Origin: Desulfuromonadaceae bacterium
Lineage (GTDB): Bacteria > Desulfobacterota > Desulfuromonadia > Geobacterales > Pseudopelobacteraceae
Assembly: GCA_028683435.1 (NCBI GenBank)
Contig: JAQUIG010000006.1
Location: forward strand, 48,183 to 112,182
Reading direction: 5' to 3'
Length of the DNA stretch: 64,000 nt
Shown: piece after piece, positions 28,121-38,241 of the stretch
Layout: each line of letters starts with the position of its first letter
Position numbering within the stretch: the stretch's first letter is position 1
Position numbers and translations under genes: made by a program
Notes under the pieces: model-generated
Told to the model about the DNA's origin: nothing
What the model saw: the letters and a program-made list of their open reading frames with translations, nothing else
The model's database searches: none

Positions 28121-29779
28121 CTACACCGTTTCGCCCATATCCTCCAACTGCAGCTCCTTGATCGCCATTTCCCTCATTTTGAATTTCTGGATCTTTCCGG
28201 AGGCGGTCATCGGGTAGCCGTCTACGAATTTGATGTATTTTGGGATCTTGTAGTTGGCAATCTTTCCCCGGCAGAAGCTGCGAACCTCTTCTACGCTCAT
28301 TTCCACCCCCTTTTTAAGGATGATGGCGGCCATAACCTGCTCCCCGTATTTCCTGTCGGGGACGCCGTAAACCTGAATATCGGAGACTTTGGGGTGAGTA
28401 TAAAGGAATTCTTCGATTTCACGCGGGTAAATGTTTTCGCCGCCACGGATAATCATCTGTTTAATACGTCCGGTGATTTTGCAGTAGCCGTTTTCATCCA
28501 TGATGGCGAGATCCCCGGTATGTAGCCAACTGTCAGCGTCGATCACGCTGGCAGTTTCCTCCGGCATCTTGTAATACCCCTTCATCACCATGTAGCCCCG
28601 GGCACAGAGCTCCCCCTGCTTCCCAGGAGGGAGAGTCGCTCCGGTTTCAATGTCCACTATCTTTACCTCTGCACCTGGTAGAGCACGACCCACCGTCGCT
28701 ACCCTCAGCTCAATAGCATCATCGGTACGGGTCTGGGTAATACCGGGGGAAGACTCGGTCTGCCCATAGACGCTGGTTATCTCAGTGACATGCATATCCC
28801 TGACGGCACGTTTCATCACCTCGATCGGGCAGACTGAGCCGGCCATAATACCGGTCCTCATGCTGGAGAGATCGAATTTTGCAAAGTCCGGATGTTCCAG
28901 CTCGGCAATGAACATGGTGGGGACGCCGTGAACGGCCGTACACTTCTCTTTCTCGATGGTCTGCAGCACCTTCAGCGGATCAAATATCTCTACCGGCACC
29001 ATGGTTGATCCGTGAGTAACACAGGCCATCACCCCGAGCACACAGCCGAAACAGTGGAAAAACGGCACTGGAATACAGAGCCGGTCATGTTCGGTAAACT
29101 TCATACATTCACCGATCTGAAATCCGTTATTCACCAGATTGTAATGGGTGAGCATGACCCCTTTTGGAAAGCCGGTGGTGCCTGATGTATATTGCATGTT
29201 GATGGTTTCATAGCAGTTTAGGCTGGCTTCGACGGCGGCCAGTTCTGAGTCCGGCACCACCTCCCCCATCTGCACGATACTATCGAAGTTGAGCATGCCG
29301 ACGGGAGTTTCCTCGCCGATGAAGACGATGTTTTTCAGATACGGGAGGTTGGGACTTACCAGTTGTCCCGGTTCAGAGGTCCCCAGCTCCGGGACAACGC
29401 TGGCTAGGGTTTCAACGTAGTCTGTATCTTTAAAGGAGCCGACCATAAAGAGCGATGTGGAGTCGGATTGCCTGAGTATATAGTCAAGTTCGGCTGACTT
29501 GTAGCTGGTGTTTACGGTGACGAGGACGGCACCGATTTTGGCGGAAGCAAATTGCAACAGAACCCATTCCGGTACGTTGTAGGCCCATACGGCAATGTTG
29601 TCCCCTTTTTTGATTCCCAGACGCAGCAGTCCTTTGGCTGTCTGGCGGCAGAGATCGTTAAACTGACTGTAGCTGTAGCGGAGGTTGCGCTCGGGATAGA
29701 CCAGTGCTTCGTTGTCGGGATAGCGGCGAGCCATTTCATCCAGCAGGTTGCCGACGGTGTAATTGAGTTGTTGGGACAT
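28121..29779 (-). CDS. AMP-binding acyl-CoA synthetase
   Basis: INMQYTSGTTGFPKGVMLTHYN AMP-binding motif; DSWLHTGDLAIMDENGYCKITGRIKQMIIRGGENIYPREIE; PMTASGKIQKFKMRE. Confidence 0.95.
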   Translation of the reverse strand: MSQQLNYTVGNLLDEMARRYPDNEALVYPERNLRYSYSQFNDLCRQTAKGLLRLGIKKGDNIAVWAYNVPEWVLLQFASAKIGAVLVTVNTSYKSAELDYILRQSDSTSLFMVGSFKDTDYVETLASVVPELGTSEPGQLVSPNLPYLKNIVFIGEETPVGMLNFDSIVQMGEVVPDSELAAVEASLNCYETINMQYTSGTTGFPKGVMLTHYNLVNNGFQIGECMKFTEHDRLCIPVPFFHCFGCVLGVMACVTHGSTMVPVEIFDPLKVLQTIEKEKCTAVHGVPTMFIAELEHPDFAKFDLSSMRTGIMAGSVCPIEVMKRAVRDMHVTEITSVYGQTESSPGITQTRTDDAIELRVATVGRALPGAEVKIVDIETGATLPPGKQGELCARGYMVMKGYYKMPEETASVIDADSWLHTGDLAIMDENGYCKITGRIKQMIIRGGENIYPREIEEFLYTHPKVSDIQVYGVPDRKYGEQVMAAIILKKGVEMSVEEVRSFCRGKIANYKIPKYIKFVDGYPMTASGKIQKFKMREMAIKELQLEDMGETV

Positions 29780-30023
29780 GAGAATCTCCGATCAAAAAAT
29801 ATTCAGTATGCTGAAACATGATAACAAGTATAACAGTTCGTATTTACAGGTTTTTTTAGATAGCACGAGCAGAGTGGTGAGTCAAGCGGGAAAACGCCCT
29901 GTTTTGTGAGCGGCTAAGGCTGCTAAATAATAAAACAAGGAAAGACATTAAATTCAGCGAAGGTTATGATATAGTCTATTATGGCCTCGGCCGGTTTATC
30001 TATTCATCTGGAGCCTAAAATAA

Positions 30024-31226
30024 ATGAGCTTGGCTGCGTACCCTACCCCTCCGGAATTGCCGGACCTGACTGATATCACAAGATATTGCCGGTTTGAAGA
30101 TATTGAACCGTTCCTGCAGATGATTTCGGCAACTGTTGAAAACGACAACAACCGCATTATTGAGTGGCGCTGCAAAAAAGAGCAACTTGTTGCGTCGATA
30201 CAACAAACGGAAGGTCCCCCGCTCAAAACTATTCACGAGAGCCTCAACCAGATTGAAATGGAACTCTTCCTGCTGGTTCCTTCTGTTAATGGATTGCACC
30301 GGTCATGCACAGAATATCGAGATCGTCTATCGTCTCGGGTCATGGATACGGTTATTTCAGGTATGGACGCAGCCGGATTCGTGCGCCCGCCGGTACCTTT
30401 TGCACTCATCAGCATGGGTAGCGACGGCCGTGAAGAGCAGACCCTCATTACAGATCAGGACAACCTGCTTGTCTATGGCGATGGCGGTGGTGAAGAGGCT
30501 GACAGCTACTTTATAGAATTTGCAACCCGTTTGGTCGACAGACTGGAAGAGGCAGGTTTCAAACGCTGCACAGGCGATATCATGCCGACCAATCAGACTT
30601 GGCGCGGTTCGTTCAGCCAGTGGCGCAAGCGACTATTTTCTACTGTCAGGTATGAGGTAGAGGACATCGGCAAGAACACCATGGATCTGATCGTACTCTC
30701 AGATGCCCGTTATGTTGCCGGCGATCAAGGGTTGGCCTCTAAATTGATCGAAATGATAAGAGATATGGAACGTGATTATTTTCAGGTTCTCTGGGGAATG
30801 GCCAAGACGGCAACGGAGATGAAACTGGCCCTCGGCTTTATGAAGCGCATCTGGACTGAGGGAACCGGCGAACATAAAGGTGAATTTAATGTAAAATTGC
30901 TGGCTTGGGCTCCACTCGTTATGAATGTCAGGATTCTGGCAATAAACCAGAGTATTCCTGCTACGAGCACGTTGGAGCGTATTTCGCGTCTGGAAGCGGA
31001 GGGGAGTTTTTCCTCGTCCTTTGCAGGCGATCTTATCGACGCCTATCACGTCCTCACCAGGCAGCGAATCCTGATCCAAATAAAGGCCCTTAAAGGAATT
31101 CAGAACGATTCTTACTACCTTAATCCCTATCAACTTTCAACAGCAGAGCGTGAGCAGATCCGCCACGCCATGATCAAGATCGAAGAGCTGCAGAAAATCA
31201 TTCATGCCAACTTTCATATTGTATAG
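30024..31226 (+). CDS. DUF294 nucleotidyltransferase-like (GlnD-like) protein
   Basis: FALISMGSDGREEQTLITDQDNLLVY is the G-S-x-G-R-x-E...D-x-D NTase motif; C-terminal helical DUF294_C-like domain. Confidence 0.85.
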   Translation: MSLAAYPTPPELPDLTDITRYCRFEDIEPFLQMISATVENDNNRIIEWRCKKEQLVASIQQTEGPPLKTIHESLNQIEMELFLLVPSVNGLHRSCTEYRDRLSSRVMDTVISGMDAAGFVRPPVPFALISMGSDGREEQTLITDQDNLLVYGDGGGEEADSYFIEFATRLVDRLEEAGFKRCTGDIMPTNQTWRGSFSQWRKRLFSTVRYEVEDIGKNTMDLIVLSDARYVAGDQGLASKLIEMIRDMERDYFQVLWGMAKTATEMKLALGFMKRIWTEGTGEHKGEFNVKLLAWAPLVMNVRILAINQSIPATSTLERISRLEAEGSFSSSFAGDLIDAYHVLTRQRILIQIKALKGIQNDSYYLNPYQLSTAEREQIRHAMIKIEELQKIIHANFHIV

Positions 31227-31378
31227 GATAAAACTTTTTTGCGGTCAAATCATCCCCGTGTCATCTATTTATGTACAATTTTATGTGAGGAACCATTTTT
31301 TACTTGGTTACAACCGCTGAATAGGTGATATTGCGGCTGACAGCCGCTTTAATGAAGATTTGCGGAAGGAATGCTTGC

Positions 31379-33055
31379 ATGAAAAAGTTGAAAACAGGTA
31401 CAAACCTTATCCGAACACTCCTGGCTCTTGGGATTATCCTTTCCCTGATCGGCCTCTTCACCTCACTGACGCTGGAAACGCCCAATCGGGCTTTTCTTGC
31501 ACTCCTCTACGCATTCAACATCGCCTTCATTGTGGCGGTGGTCTGGATTCTGGCGGCCCGCAAACTGGTTGTCCGCATCAAACAGATCGCCGGCGCAATG
31601 AACAGGGCTGCCGATGGGGAGTTAACGGAACGGGTCAGTTTCATGGGTGAATCGGAGATGTCACTACTGGCCGAAAACTTCAACTCCATGATGGAGCGGT
31701 TGGCCGGGGCGATCGCCAAGGTACATTCATCGCTGCATGAACTCAGGAGCATCTCCGGGACCATCAGTCAACTATCCGAGAAGGGGGTATCCTCGGCCGC
31801 CGTACAATCAGAGGGACTCAAACGAACTTCCACGGCAATTCGGGAAATCAACCATTCAATAACGGATATCTCAGAATCCGTTGTCACCATGTCCAGCCTG
31901 TCGTCAAGCAATACCGACTCCATGACCGGCATGTCGCAAAGTCTTGAATCAACTACGCTGCATCTTGAATCTCTCGTACTTTCGGTTGAAGAGGTCAGCT
32001 CATCAATCATAGAAATGGCGGCGGCCGTACGTCAGATCGAGGAAAATGCCGCCATCCTCGCAAAAGACACCACCAAAACTGCGGAATTTGTAAACGGGAT
32101 GGACTGCGCCATCAAACAGATAGGGTCCCAAGCTGCTGATACCTCCCGCATAGCCGAGGCGGTCAGAAATGATGCCGAGGAAGGGTGGAAGGCGGTCGAT
32201 GCGACGATTGCCGGTATCAACGAGATCCGATCATCATCAGCCATCACCTTTGACGCCATAGAAAATCTTTCCAAAAGGGTGGCAAATATCGGTACGATAC
32301 TCTCTGTTATTGATGAGGTCGCCGAACAGACAAATCTTCTCGCTCTTAACGCATCAATAATCGCCGCGCAGGCCGGAGAAAGCGGTAAAAGCTTTTCGGT
32401 GGTTGCCGGAGAAATAAAAAACCTGGCGAAGCGGACCGGAAGCAACACCAGGGAGATATCCGAAATAATATTGGGAATCAGACAAGAGACAGATCGGGCG
32501 GTAAAGGCCATTACACTTTCTGAAAAGCGCATTTCCGAGGGGAGTGAGCTATCGCAACGATCCGGCGAGGCTCTGCTGAAGATTGTTGACAGTATTCAGG
32601 CTGCCAGCAGCCAGATGATGGAAATAAACCGTACGGCTGTCAATCAGGCGGAAGCGAGCAAGGCCATGAGAGCGGCAATGGACCGTGTTGCCGAAATGGT
32701 GGAGCAGATCGCTCGCGCGACACAGGAACAGAGCCACGGCAGCGAGTTGATAACCTCGGCAGTTGAACGCATGAGAGAACTCACCCGGGAGGTTATGCAT
32801 TCCATAAGTACCCATAAGAATTCTGCGGCCCAGGTTGTTAACGCCAATGAAGAAATCAATATTATGGTTGCGGAGATTTGTGAAGCATCCGTACTCCAGA
32901 CAGCCAGCGCCGAGAGGATCGGCGAATCACTGAAGGATTTTGAGGAATCAACCGATGTGCACGTTACCTCAACCCTGGTCATTGACGAGGTTCTGGTTAA
33001 ACTGGCCCGGCAGATAGATGCGCTTCAGGAAGAAATAGAGCGATTCAAGACATGA
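31379..33055 (+). CDS. Methyl-accepting chemotaxis protein
   Basis: MKKLKTGTNLIRTLLALGIIL TM, HAMP, and hairpin tip IDEVAEQTNLLALNASIIAAQAGESGKSFSVVAGEIKNLAKRT. Confidence 0.93.
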   Translation: MKKLKTGTNLIRTLLALGIILSLIGLFTSLTLETPNRAFLALLYAFNIAFIVAVVWILAARKLVVRIKQIAGAMNRAADGELTERVSFMGESEMSLLAENFNSMMERLAGAIAKVHSSLHELRSISGTISQLSEKGVSSAAVQSEGLKRTSTAIREINHSITDISESVVTMSSLSSSNTDSMTGMSQSLESTTLHLESLVLSVEEVSSSIIEMAAAVRQIEENAAILAKDTTKTAEFVNGMDCAIKQIGSQAADTSRIAEAVRNDAEEGWKAVDATIAGINEIRSSSAITFDAIENLSKRVANIGTILSVIDEVAEQTNLLALNASIIAAQAGESGKSFSVVAGEIKNLAKRTGSNTREISEIILGIRQETDRAVKAITLSEKRISEGSELSQRSGEALLKIVDSIQAASSQMMEINRTAVNQAEASKAMRAAMDRVAEMVEQIARATQEQSHGSELITSAVERMRELTREVMHSISTHKNSAAQVVNANEEINIMVAEICEASVLQTASAERIGESLKDFEESTDVHVTSTLVIDEVLVKLARQIDALQEEIERFKT

Positions 33056-33062
33056 TTACTGA

Positions 33063-33932
33063 TTAAACAGATGTCCCACTTTTACTGTAACTCTCCATAA
33101 TCCAGCGGGAAATACTCCGCTTGCTGCCGGGTGACGCAGGCAGGGTATCTTCACTAAACCACTCCGCTTCGACAACTTCCACACCGTCAGGCCTGACTTC
33201 CCCCCCGGCATAGTCGGCCAGAAACCCGATCATCTGTTGGCTGGGAAAAGGCCAGCACTGGCTCCCCACATAGCGGATATTTTCAACCTCTATCCCGGCC
33301 TCTTCGCGCACCTCCCGCTGCACACACTCCTCAAGGGATTCTCCGAAATCTACAAATCCTGCTACCAGGCTGAAACGCCCCGGATTCCAGGCGGCATTGC
33401 GGATCAGCAACAGTTCGTCACCTCTCCTGACCAGTACAATGATGCAGGGGTGAATATGAGGGAAATGGACATCACTACACGACGGACAACGCTTGCCCCA
33501 ACTGGCCGTAATTCTGGTCAGCTCACCTCCGCAGTGGGAACAGAAGCGGCTGCGCCGCTCCCAATGGAGTATCTGGGCAGCCCGACCGGCTATGGTTGCC
33601 AGAGTGTTGTCCAAACGGGTATCCTGACCCTGGAATGGAAGCGCTTCATACCCCGCCGGCAATATAGCGCCAGCGACTATACTTACAGCCCGTAACGGTT
33701 TCCCCTGCCAGAGGCCGATCCTCAACGGCGCTGCTTCTGCAGTAATATCTGCCGGCAGCGATCCCTCCGGAAGCTGCGCCTGCCGCGATTCCACAAGCAC
33801 CAAGAGAGAATACCCCTGTAAAACAGCCCAGAATCCGGGAGTATCGTCCAGCTCCTGTTCTGGTGGAAGCGGCGTGAATAAGCCGCGGACCGTGGATGTG
33901 TTAAAAGGCAAAGAACTCGACATCTTGCTCAT
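33063..33932 (-). CDS. nudC: NAD+ diphosphatase, Nudix family
   Basis: Zn ribbon CSHCGGELTRITASWGKRCPSC; Nudix box GFVDFGESLEECVQREVREEAGIEV; SQCWPFPSQQMIGF. Confidence 0.95.
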   Translation of the reverse strand: MSKMSSSLPFNTSTVRGLFTPLPPEQELDDTPGFWAVLQGYSLLVLVESRQAQLPEGSLPADITAEAAPLRIGLWQGKPLRAVSIVAGAILPAGYEALPFQGQDTRLDNTLATIAGRAAQILHWERRSRFCSHCGGELTRITASWGKRCPSCSDVHFPHIHPCIIVLVRRGDELLLIRNAAWNPGRFSLVAGFVDFGESLEECVQREVREEAGIEVENIRYVGSQCWPFPSQQMIGFLADYAGGEVRPDGVEVVEAEWFSEDTLPASPGSKRSISRWIMESYSKSGTSV

Positions 33933-34039
33933 CCTCTTGCAATTGCAGCTGATTCAACAATTCCCATAAAACAGAGAGAACGGCGCTATGCGGGTGAGTG
34001 CCGCAGCTGCTTGGCAAATTACAACCCTGTTTATCAGGA

Positions 34040-34750
34040 TCAGGTGTTCATCGTTTTAATTGCCGGTATCATTTTATTCCGATCCATAACAATTGCTGCA
34101 GGTATAAACAGATCAACCTCATTGAGTGCAGTTCCGGTCAGGAGGAGAAGAAGCTCCCGAAACTGGTGAAGTTCCCGGGTGAACAATTGTGTGAAGCCGA
34201 AACGTAGATCGGTGAGATGCCGCGGATCTTCTTCGGTGAAATTCATGGTACACCACTCATCAAACAACTCTTCTCCGGAAACATCAATCAAAGGGATACC
34301 ATTCAGACGACAGGTCATCGGTCGATGTGCATAGACCAGACACCCGCCGGTTTTTGACAGCAGCAGGCAGGGAGTTTCGTCCTCTTCCGGCATGAGTGCA
34401 TCCCAATCATTCTCCGGAATGCCGTTCAACAGCCATGGCTCGACAAATGCGGGATTAATTCCTGACAAAAGTTCCAGACGCTGAGACGCCGCAGCAACTA
34501 TTTCCGCTTTCAACGGTTCGGGGAGCCTGTCAAAGCCGCGTTTAAGATAGAATGCATCCAGCAGGGTAATATCAAACAGGCCACGACAGCAGGCAGAGCA
34601 GCCGTGATGACACGAAATCAGATCGGAGTGCAGTTCAGTACATCTCCGGAACCAGGCATCCACCTCGTCCAATAATATGCCATAACGATCCAGAAGCGCT
34701 TCCATGGTGCTACATGTACACCATGACGGTAATCGAAATTGAGCCGTCAA
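34040..34750 (-). CDS. YkgJ-family cysteine cluster protein
   Basis: CHHGCSACCRGLFDIT...CLLLSKTGGCLVYAHRPMTCRLNGIP. Confidence 0.85.
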   Translation of the reverse strand: MTAQFRLPSWCTCSTMEALLDRYGILLDEVDAWFRRCTELHSDLISCHHGCSACCRGLFDITLLDAFYLKRGFDRLPEPLKAEIVAAASQRLELLSGINPAFVEPWLLNGIPENDWDALMPEEDETPCLLLSKTGGCLVYAHRPMTCRLNGIPLIDVSGEELFDEWCTMNFTEEDPRHLTDLRFGFTQLFTRELHQFRELLLLLTGTALNEVDLFIPAAIVMDRNKMIPAIKTMNT

Positions 34751-35207
34751 TCGTCTTGAAAGGTATTGTTACCCCTTTGCACTGCACATTAATGCTCGAT
34801 GATTCATTTGCATCGGGAGGTTCCGAGATGGCCCGCAGTCGGCCGGAGACAACCAGCGGCAGACCGAGAGCAACACTGCCGTACTGTTCGTGATATTTAG
34901 TTTTAAAAACCCCGGCAATATTGTTTGCCAGCTCCCCCATAGCATCACGAATACACTCTTCATCGGCCTCATCCACCATCAGCAGCTCTTTGGCAACACA
35001 TTGGGCACTTGCCTTGTCAGTAGCGATAATAATGTAGCCAACCCGGTCACCGGCGATGCCGACAATACCGGTGACATCCGAATCAACAGGTTCCACTTTT
35101 TTTTCAACCTTGCCGGCCAGCAGGTCGATATTCATATAACTTTTGAACGTATCCTGAGTCGCTGACATGATGGTAAACATGATCTCTTCAAACGAAATAG
35201 TAGCCAA
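34710..35207 (-). CDS. CheX-like chemotaxis phosphatase domain protein
   Basis: CIRDAMGELANNIAGVFKT is the CheX/CheC-type E-x2-N motif; TTG start with GGAGGGTG RBS. Confidence 0.85.
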   Translation of the reverse strand: MATISFEEIMFTIMSATQDTFKSYMNIDLLAGKVEKKVEPVDSDVTGIVGIAGDRVGYIIIATDKASAQCVAKELLMVDEADEECIRDAMGELANNIAGVFKTKYHEQYGSVALGLPLVVSGRLRAISEPPDANESSSINVQCKGVTIPFKTIDGSISITVMVYM

Positions 35208-35320
35208 ACCGACACCCTCCAGAATAAATTTATGTATAATTTCGGTATTCTATTTCACCGCGAGCACAAATTCAACAAGACTTTTAACCTTGGGCGCATT
35301 TATCCTGCCATAAAACAGGA

Positions 35321-35347
35321 CAGGCGCAGGATATTATCCCGCGCCTG
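35321..35347 (-). terminator. Putative terminator of the cytochrome bd operon
   Basis: CAGGCGC-aGGAT-att-ATCCc-GCGCCTG stem with one mismatch, then TCCTGTTTTAT on the minus strand. Confidence 0.55.
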
Positions 35348-35372
35348 CCTGGACTACGTAGTTGGTTGTTGG

Positions 35373-35465
35373 TTACAGCAGGTCGGTCTTTTTGAGTATA
35401 ATAATGGCTCCCTGGTACGATATAATCAGCACCAGCAGCCAGCTTACAAGAAGAATCGTATTCAT
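35373..35465 (-). CDS. 30-aa single-TM micro-ORF in the cydX position (not in the supplied track)
   Basis: MNTILLVSWLLVLIISYQGAIIILKKTDLL*; RBS AAAGGAGTTCTAAA-ATG; 19 bp after the cydB stop; followed by a putative terminator. Confidence 0.72.
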   Translation of the reverse strand: MNTILLVSWLLVLIISYQGAIIILKKTDLL

Positions 35466-35484
35466 TTTAGAACTCCTTTTTTGT

Positions 35485-36621
35485 TTAGTACATTTCGTTG
35501 GCATCTTCGCTCGTCAACTCGGCCAGTGTCAGTTTTTTAGCATCCATCAGCTTCCAGACATAGGCAATATAGCCAAGAACAAAAGGAACAGCCAAGGCCA
35601 CATAGCTCATGACGGTGAGGGTATACTTGCTGCTTGAGGCGTTGTAGATGGTAAGGCTTGATTGCAGATCGGTCACGGACGGATAAAAGGCGGTATTGTT
35701 GTAGCCGGCCAGGAAAAAAATAGCCAGACCAACAAGTACCGTTCCAAGGCCCCCAAACCAGATACCATAATTTTTACCAAGAAAGCCGGTGGCAAGCACT
35801 CCGTAAATAACTGAAACCAGTCCGCCCAGCAGCATGATCAGCACAGCAGGCATACCCAGCAGATTGTGAAGGTATTTACCCTTCTCCATGAAGATGTTAC
35901 CTGTGACCGAATCAACTGCAAAGCCGTCCATGGTGGCAAGGCTGATCAGGATAACCAGCAGAAAGGGGAGGGCCAGCACAAGGTTTATCCAGGTCGCCTT
36001 GCGAGCCCGCAAAACCAGGGCATCATGGTCAACATGGTTGACGATGTACATGGCTCCCAGGGTCCGGGCCAGAAAAACCAGGAACAGACCGAAGGAAAGA
36101 TTGAACAGGTTGAACGCCGCTTCCAGTCCGTGGTACGAAGTACCCCATTTGACAGAGTTGAACATATCGAGGCTGAAACGGGAACCGGTAAAAAAGGTGC
36201 CCACCGCTGCACCGATCAGGAGAATCCCTACGCTGCCGTTAATGAACATGAAGATCTCATAGGTACGCGCGCCGAGAAAATTATCCGGTTTCTTGCGGTA
36301 TTCATAACTGACCGCCTGGAGGATAAAGGTAAAGAGAATAAGCATCCACACCCAGTAGGCACCGCCGAAGCTCGTGGCGTAAAAGAGCGGGAAGGCCGCG
36401 AACAGGGCGCCTCCAAAAAGGACCAGTGTGGTGAAGGTCAATTCCCATTTGCGTCCCATGGTGTTGATGATCAGAGATTTTTCCTCTTCAGTAGTCGCCG
36501 TAGTAAAAATCAGCGTCTGCCCCCCCTGAACAAAAGTCAGGAAGAGAAAGAGTGAGCCGACAACTGAAGTAATCAACCACCAGAGTTGCTGCAGGGTTGT
36601 GTGATCCAGATTTCCTATCAT
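35485..36621 (-). CDS. cydB: Cytochrome bd quinol oxidase subunit II
   Basis: LWWLITSVVGSLFLFLTFVQGGQTLIF..EEEKSLIINTMGRKWELTFTTLVLFGGALFAAFPLFYATSFGGAYWVWM. Confidence 0.95.
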   Translation of the reverse strand: MIGNLDHTTLQQLWWLITSVVGSLFLFLTFVQGGQTLIFTTATTEEEKSLIINTMGRKWELTFTTLVLFGGALFAAFPLFYATSFGGAYWVWMLILFTFILQAVSYEYRKKPDNFLGARTYEIFMFINGSVGILLIGAAVGTFFTGSRFSLDMFNSVKWGTSYHGLEAAFNLFNLSFGLFLVFLARTLGAMYIVNHVDHDALVLRARKATWINLVLALPFLLVILISLATMDGFAVDSVTGNIFMEKGKYLHNLLGMPAVLIMLLGGLVSVIYGVLATGFLGKNYGIWFGGLGTVLVGLAIFFLAGYNNTAFYPSVTDLQSSLTIYNASSSKYTLTVMSYVALAVPFVLGYIAYVWKLMDAKKLTLAELTSEDANEMY

Positions 36622-36623
36622 TT

Positions 36624-38153
36624 TTATGCCTCCGGTCCGGTCTTGATTTGCTTCAGCATAATACGAATTTCAGCCAGCAGCAGTGCAGTAAACAGGGTCA
36701 GGAAGATGAAAAAGGTGGCCTGCACGTTGCTCGTGGCAATGTTAGTACTTGCCACATTCACCGGCAGCAGTCCCTGAATAGCCCACGGTTGCCGACCTAC
36801 CTCAGCCACCACCCATCCAGCCTGTTGCGCCACATAGCCTAAAAAGATGGAAAGAAGACACGCCAGGTTCAGCCAGCGTTGGTTCTCGAGGGTCCCCTTG
36901 AAAGCAAAAAAGAGTACCAGCAGAAAGATCAGCGGAAACAGGGTTCCCAGCACCACCATAATATGGAAACTGTAGAATGCAATGGCCACAGGCGGTACGG
37001 CCTGAGCCGGGCTTTTCAGATAACCGTAACCAAGATCTCCCTTGTGCTGGTTAAAGAGGACCAGAGCGGATGCGGCATCTGCCGCATCCCCACTATTCTT
37101 GGCATTCTTGTAGCGGGTCAGTTCGGCTACGGCGATCTTGCCGGTGACCATGCGCTGTTCGGCGCCGACAATATTACGCTCGGTATTGCCGAAGACCAGA
37201 TCGTTGATCCCGGGAACATAGCTGTCAACATCCCGATTGGCGAGGAGCGAAAGCAGACCGGGGATTTTCACCTCCTGGTGAAATGCAGGGAGGTCATCGC
37301 CCGGTTTCTTGCTGGAGTTGATGATACCTGCGGCGATGATCGGAGCCTTTTCCTGCCCTACATATAATCCTTCTATGGCCGCCAGTTTCATCGGCTGCCT
37401 GTGCGCTACGTTGAAGGCGGCCTCATCACCGGTAAAGGCGCAAAAGATCGAAGCAATGAAACCAAATACTGCGGCGACCACCATGCTCCGCTTGGCCATT
37501 TTCTGATGGCGTTTCTGCAGCAGGAAGAGAGAGGAGATGCCCACAACGAAGAGCGAAGCGAGCAGAAAGGCAGAGCTTGTGGTGTGAGTGAACTTGTGGA
37601 CAGCCACAGGAGAGAGGGCAACGTCCCAGAAGCTTTGCATTTCAAAGCGGGCCCTGTCGGGGTTAAAGGCCATGCCTGTCGGAAACTGCATCCAGGCATT
37701 GGCGACCAGAATCCAGACCGCCGAGAGGCTGGAGCCCACCGCCACCATCCAGGTGGAAAAGAGATGAAAACCCTTGGAAACCCTATGCCAGCCGAAAAAC
37801 ATCACGGCAAAGAAAGCGGCTTCGAGAAAGAAGGCAAAAATCCCCTCGATGGCCAAGGGCGCACCGAAGATGTCTCCCACCATCCAGGAGTAATTGGACC
37901 AGTTGGTGCCGAATTGGAACTCAAGAATGATGCCGGTAGCTATACCGATGGCAAAATTGACGCCGAAGAGCGTCATCCAGAACTTGGTCAGTTTCTTCCA
38001 CTCTTCGTTGCCTGTTTTGACATAGATCGACTCAAAAAAGGCAACAAGAAAGGAGAGTCCCAGTGTCAACGGCACGAAAATCCAGTGATACATGGCGGTC
38101 AGCGCAAATTGCGCCCTCGCCCAATCTACCGTGCTTAAAATTTGATCTTCCAA
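36624..38153 (-). CDS. cydA: Cytochrome bd quinol oxidase subunit I
   Basis: VDWARAQFALTAMYHWIFVPLTLGLSFLVAFFES; EGIFAFFLEAAFFAVMFFGW; FYSFHIMV; GWVVAEVGRQPWAIQGLLP. Confidence 0.96.
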   Translation of the reverse strand: MEDQILSTVDWARAQFALTAMYHWIFVPLTLGLSFLVAFFESIYVKTGNEEWKKLTKFWMTLFGVNFAIGIATGIILEFQFGTNWSNYSWMVGDIFGAPLAIEGIFAFFLEAAFFAVMFFGWHRVSKGFHLFSTWMVAVGSSLSAVWILVANAWMQFPTGMAFNPDRARFEMQSFWDVALSPVAVHKFTHTTSSAFLLASLFVVGISSLFLLQKRHQKMAKRSMVVAAVFGFIASIFCAFTGDEAAFNVAHRQPMKLAAIEGLYVGQEKAPIIAAGIINSSKKPGDDLPAFHQEVKIPGLLSLLANRDVDSYVPGINDLVFGNTERNIVGAEQRMVTGKIAVAELTRYKNAKNSGDAADAASALVLFNQHKGDLGYGYLKSPAQAVPPVAIAFYSFHIMVVLGTLFPLIFLLVLFFAFKGTLENQRWLNLACLLSIFLGYVAQQAGWVVAEVGRQPWAIQGLLPVNVASTNIATSNVQATFFIFLTLFTALLLAEIRIMLKQIKTGPEA

Positions 38154-38241
38154 AATACCCTCCTTGTGTGTGATGACGGCGACACTCTGTCCCGCCTTGA
38201 TTTATAACTGCCCAGATAAAACGGATATAGGCCGGTAAGCA

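Noticed and set aside
35866-36555. 229-aa plus-strand ORF antisense to cydB
   Set aside because: Shadow ORF; hydrophobic coding strand yields a charged antisense product with no family resemblance.
37401-38138. 245-aa plus-strand ORF antisense to cydA
   Set aside because: Shadow ORF opposite a well-conserved gene; low-complexity charged translation.
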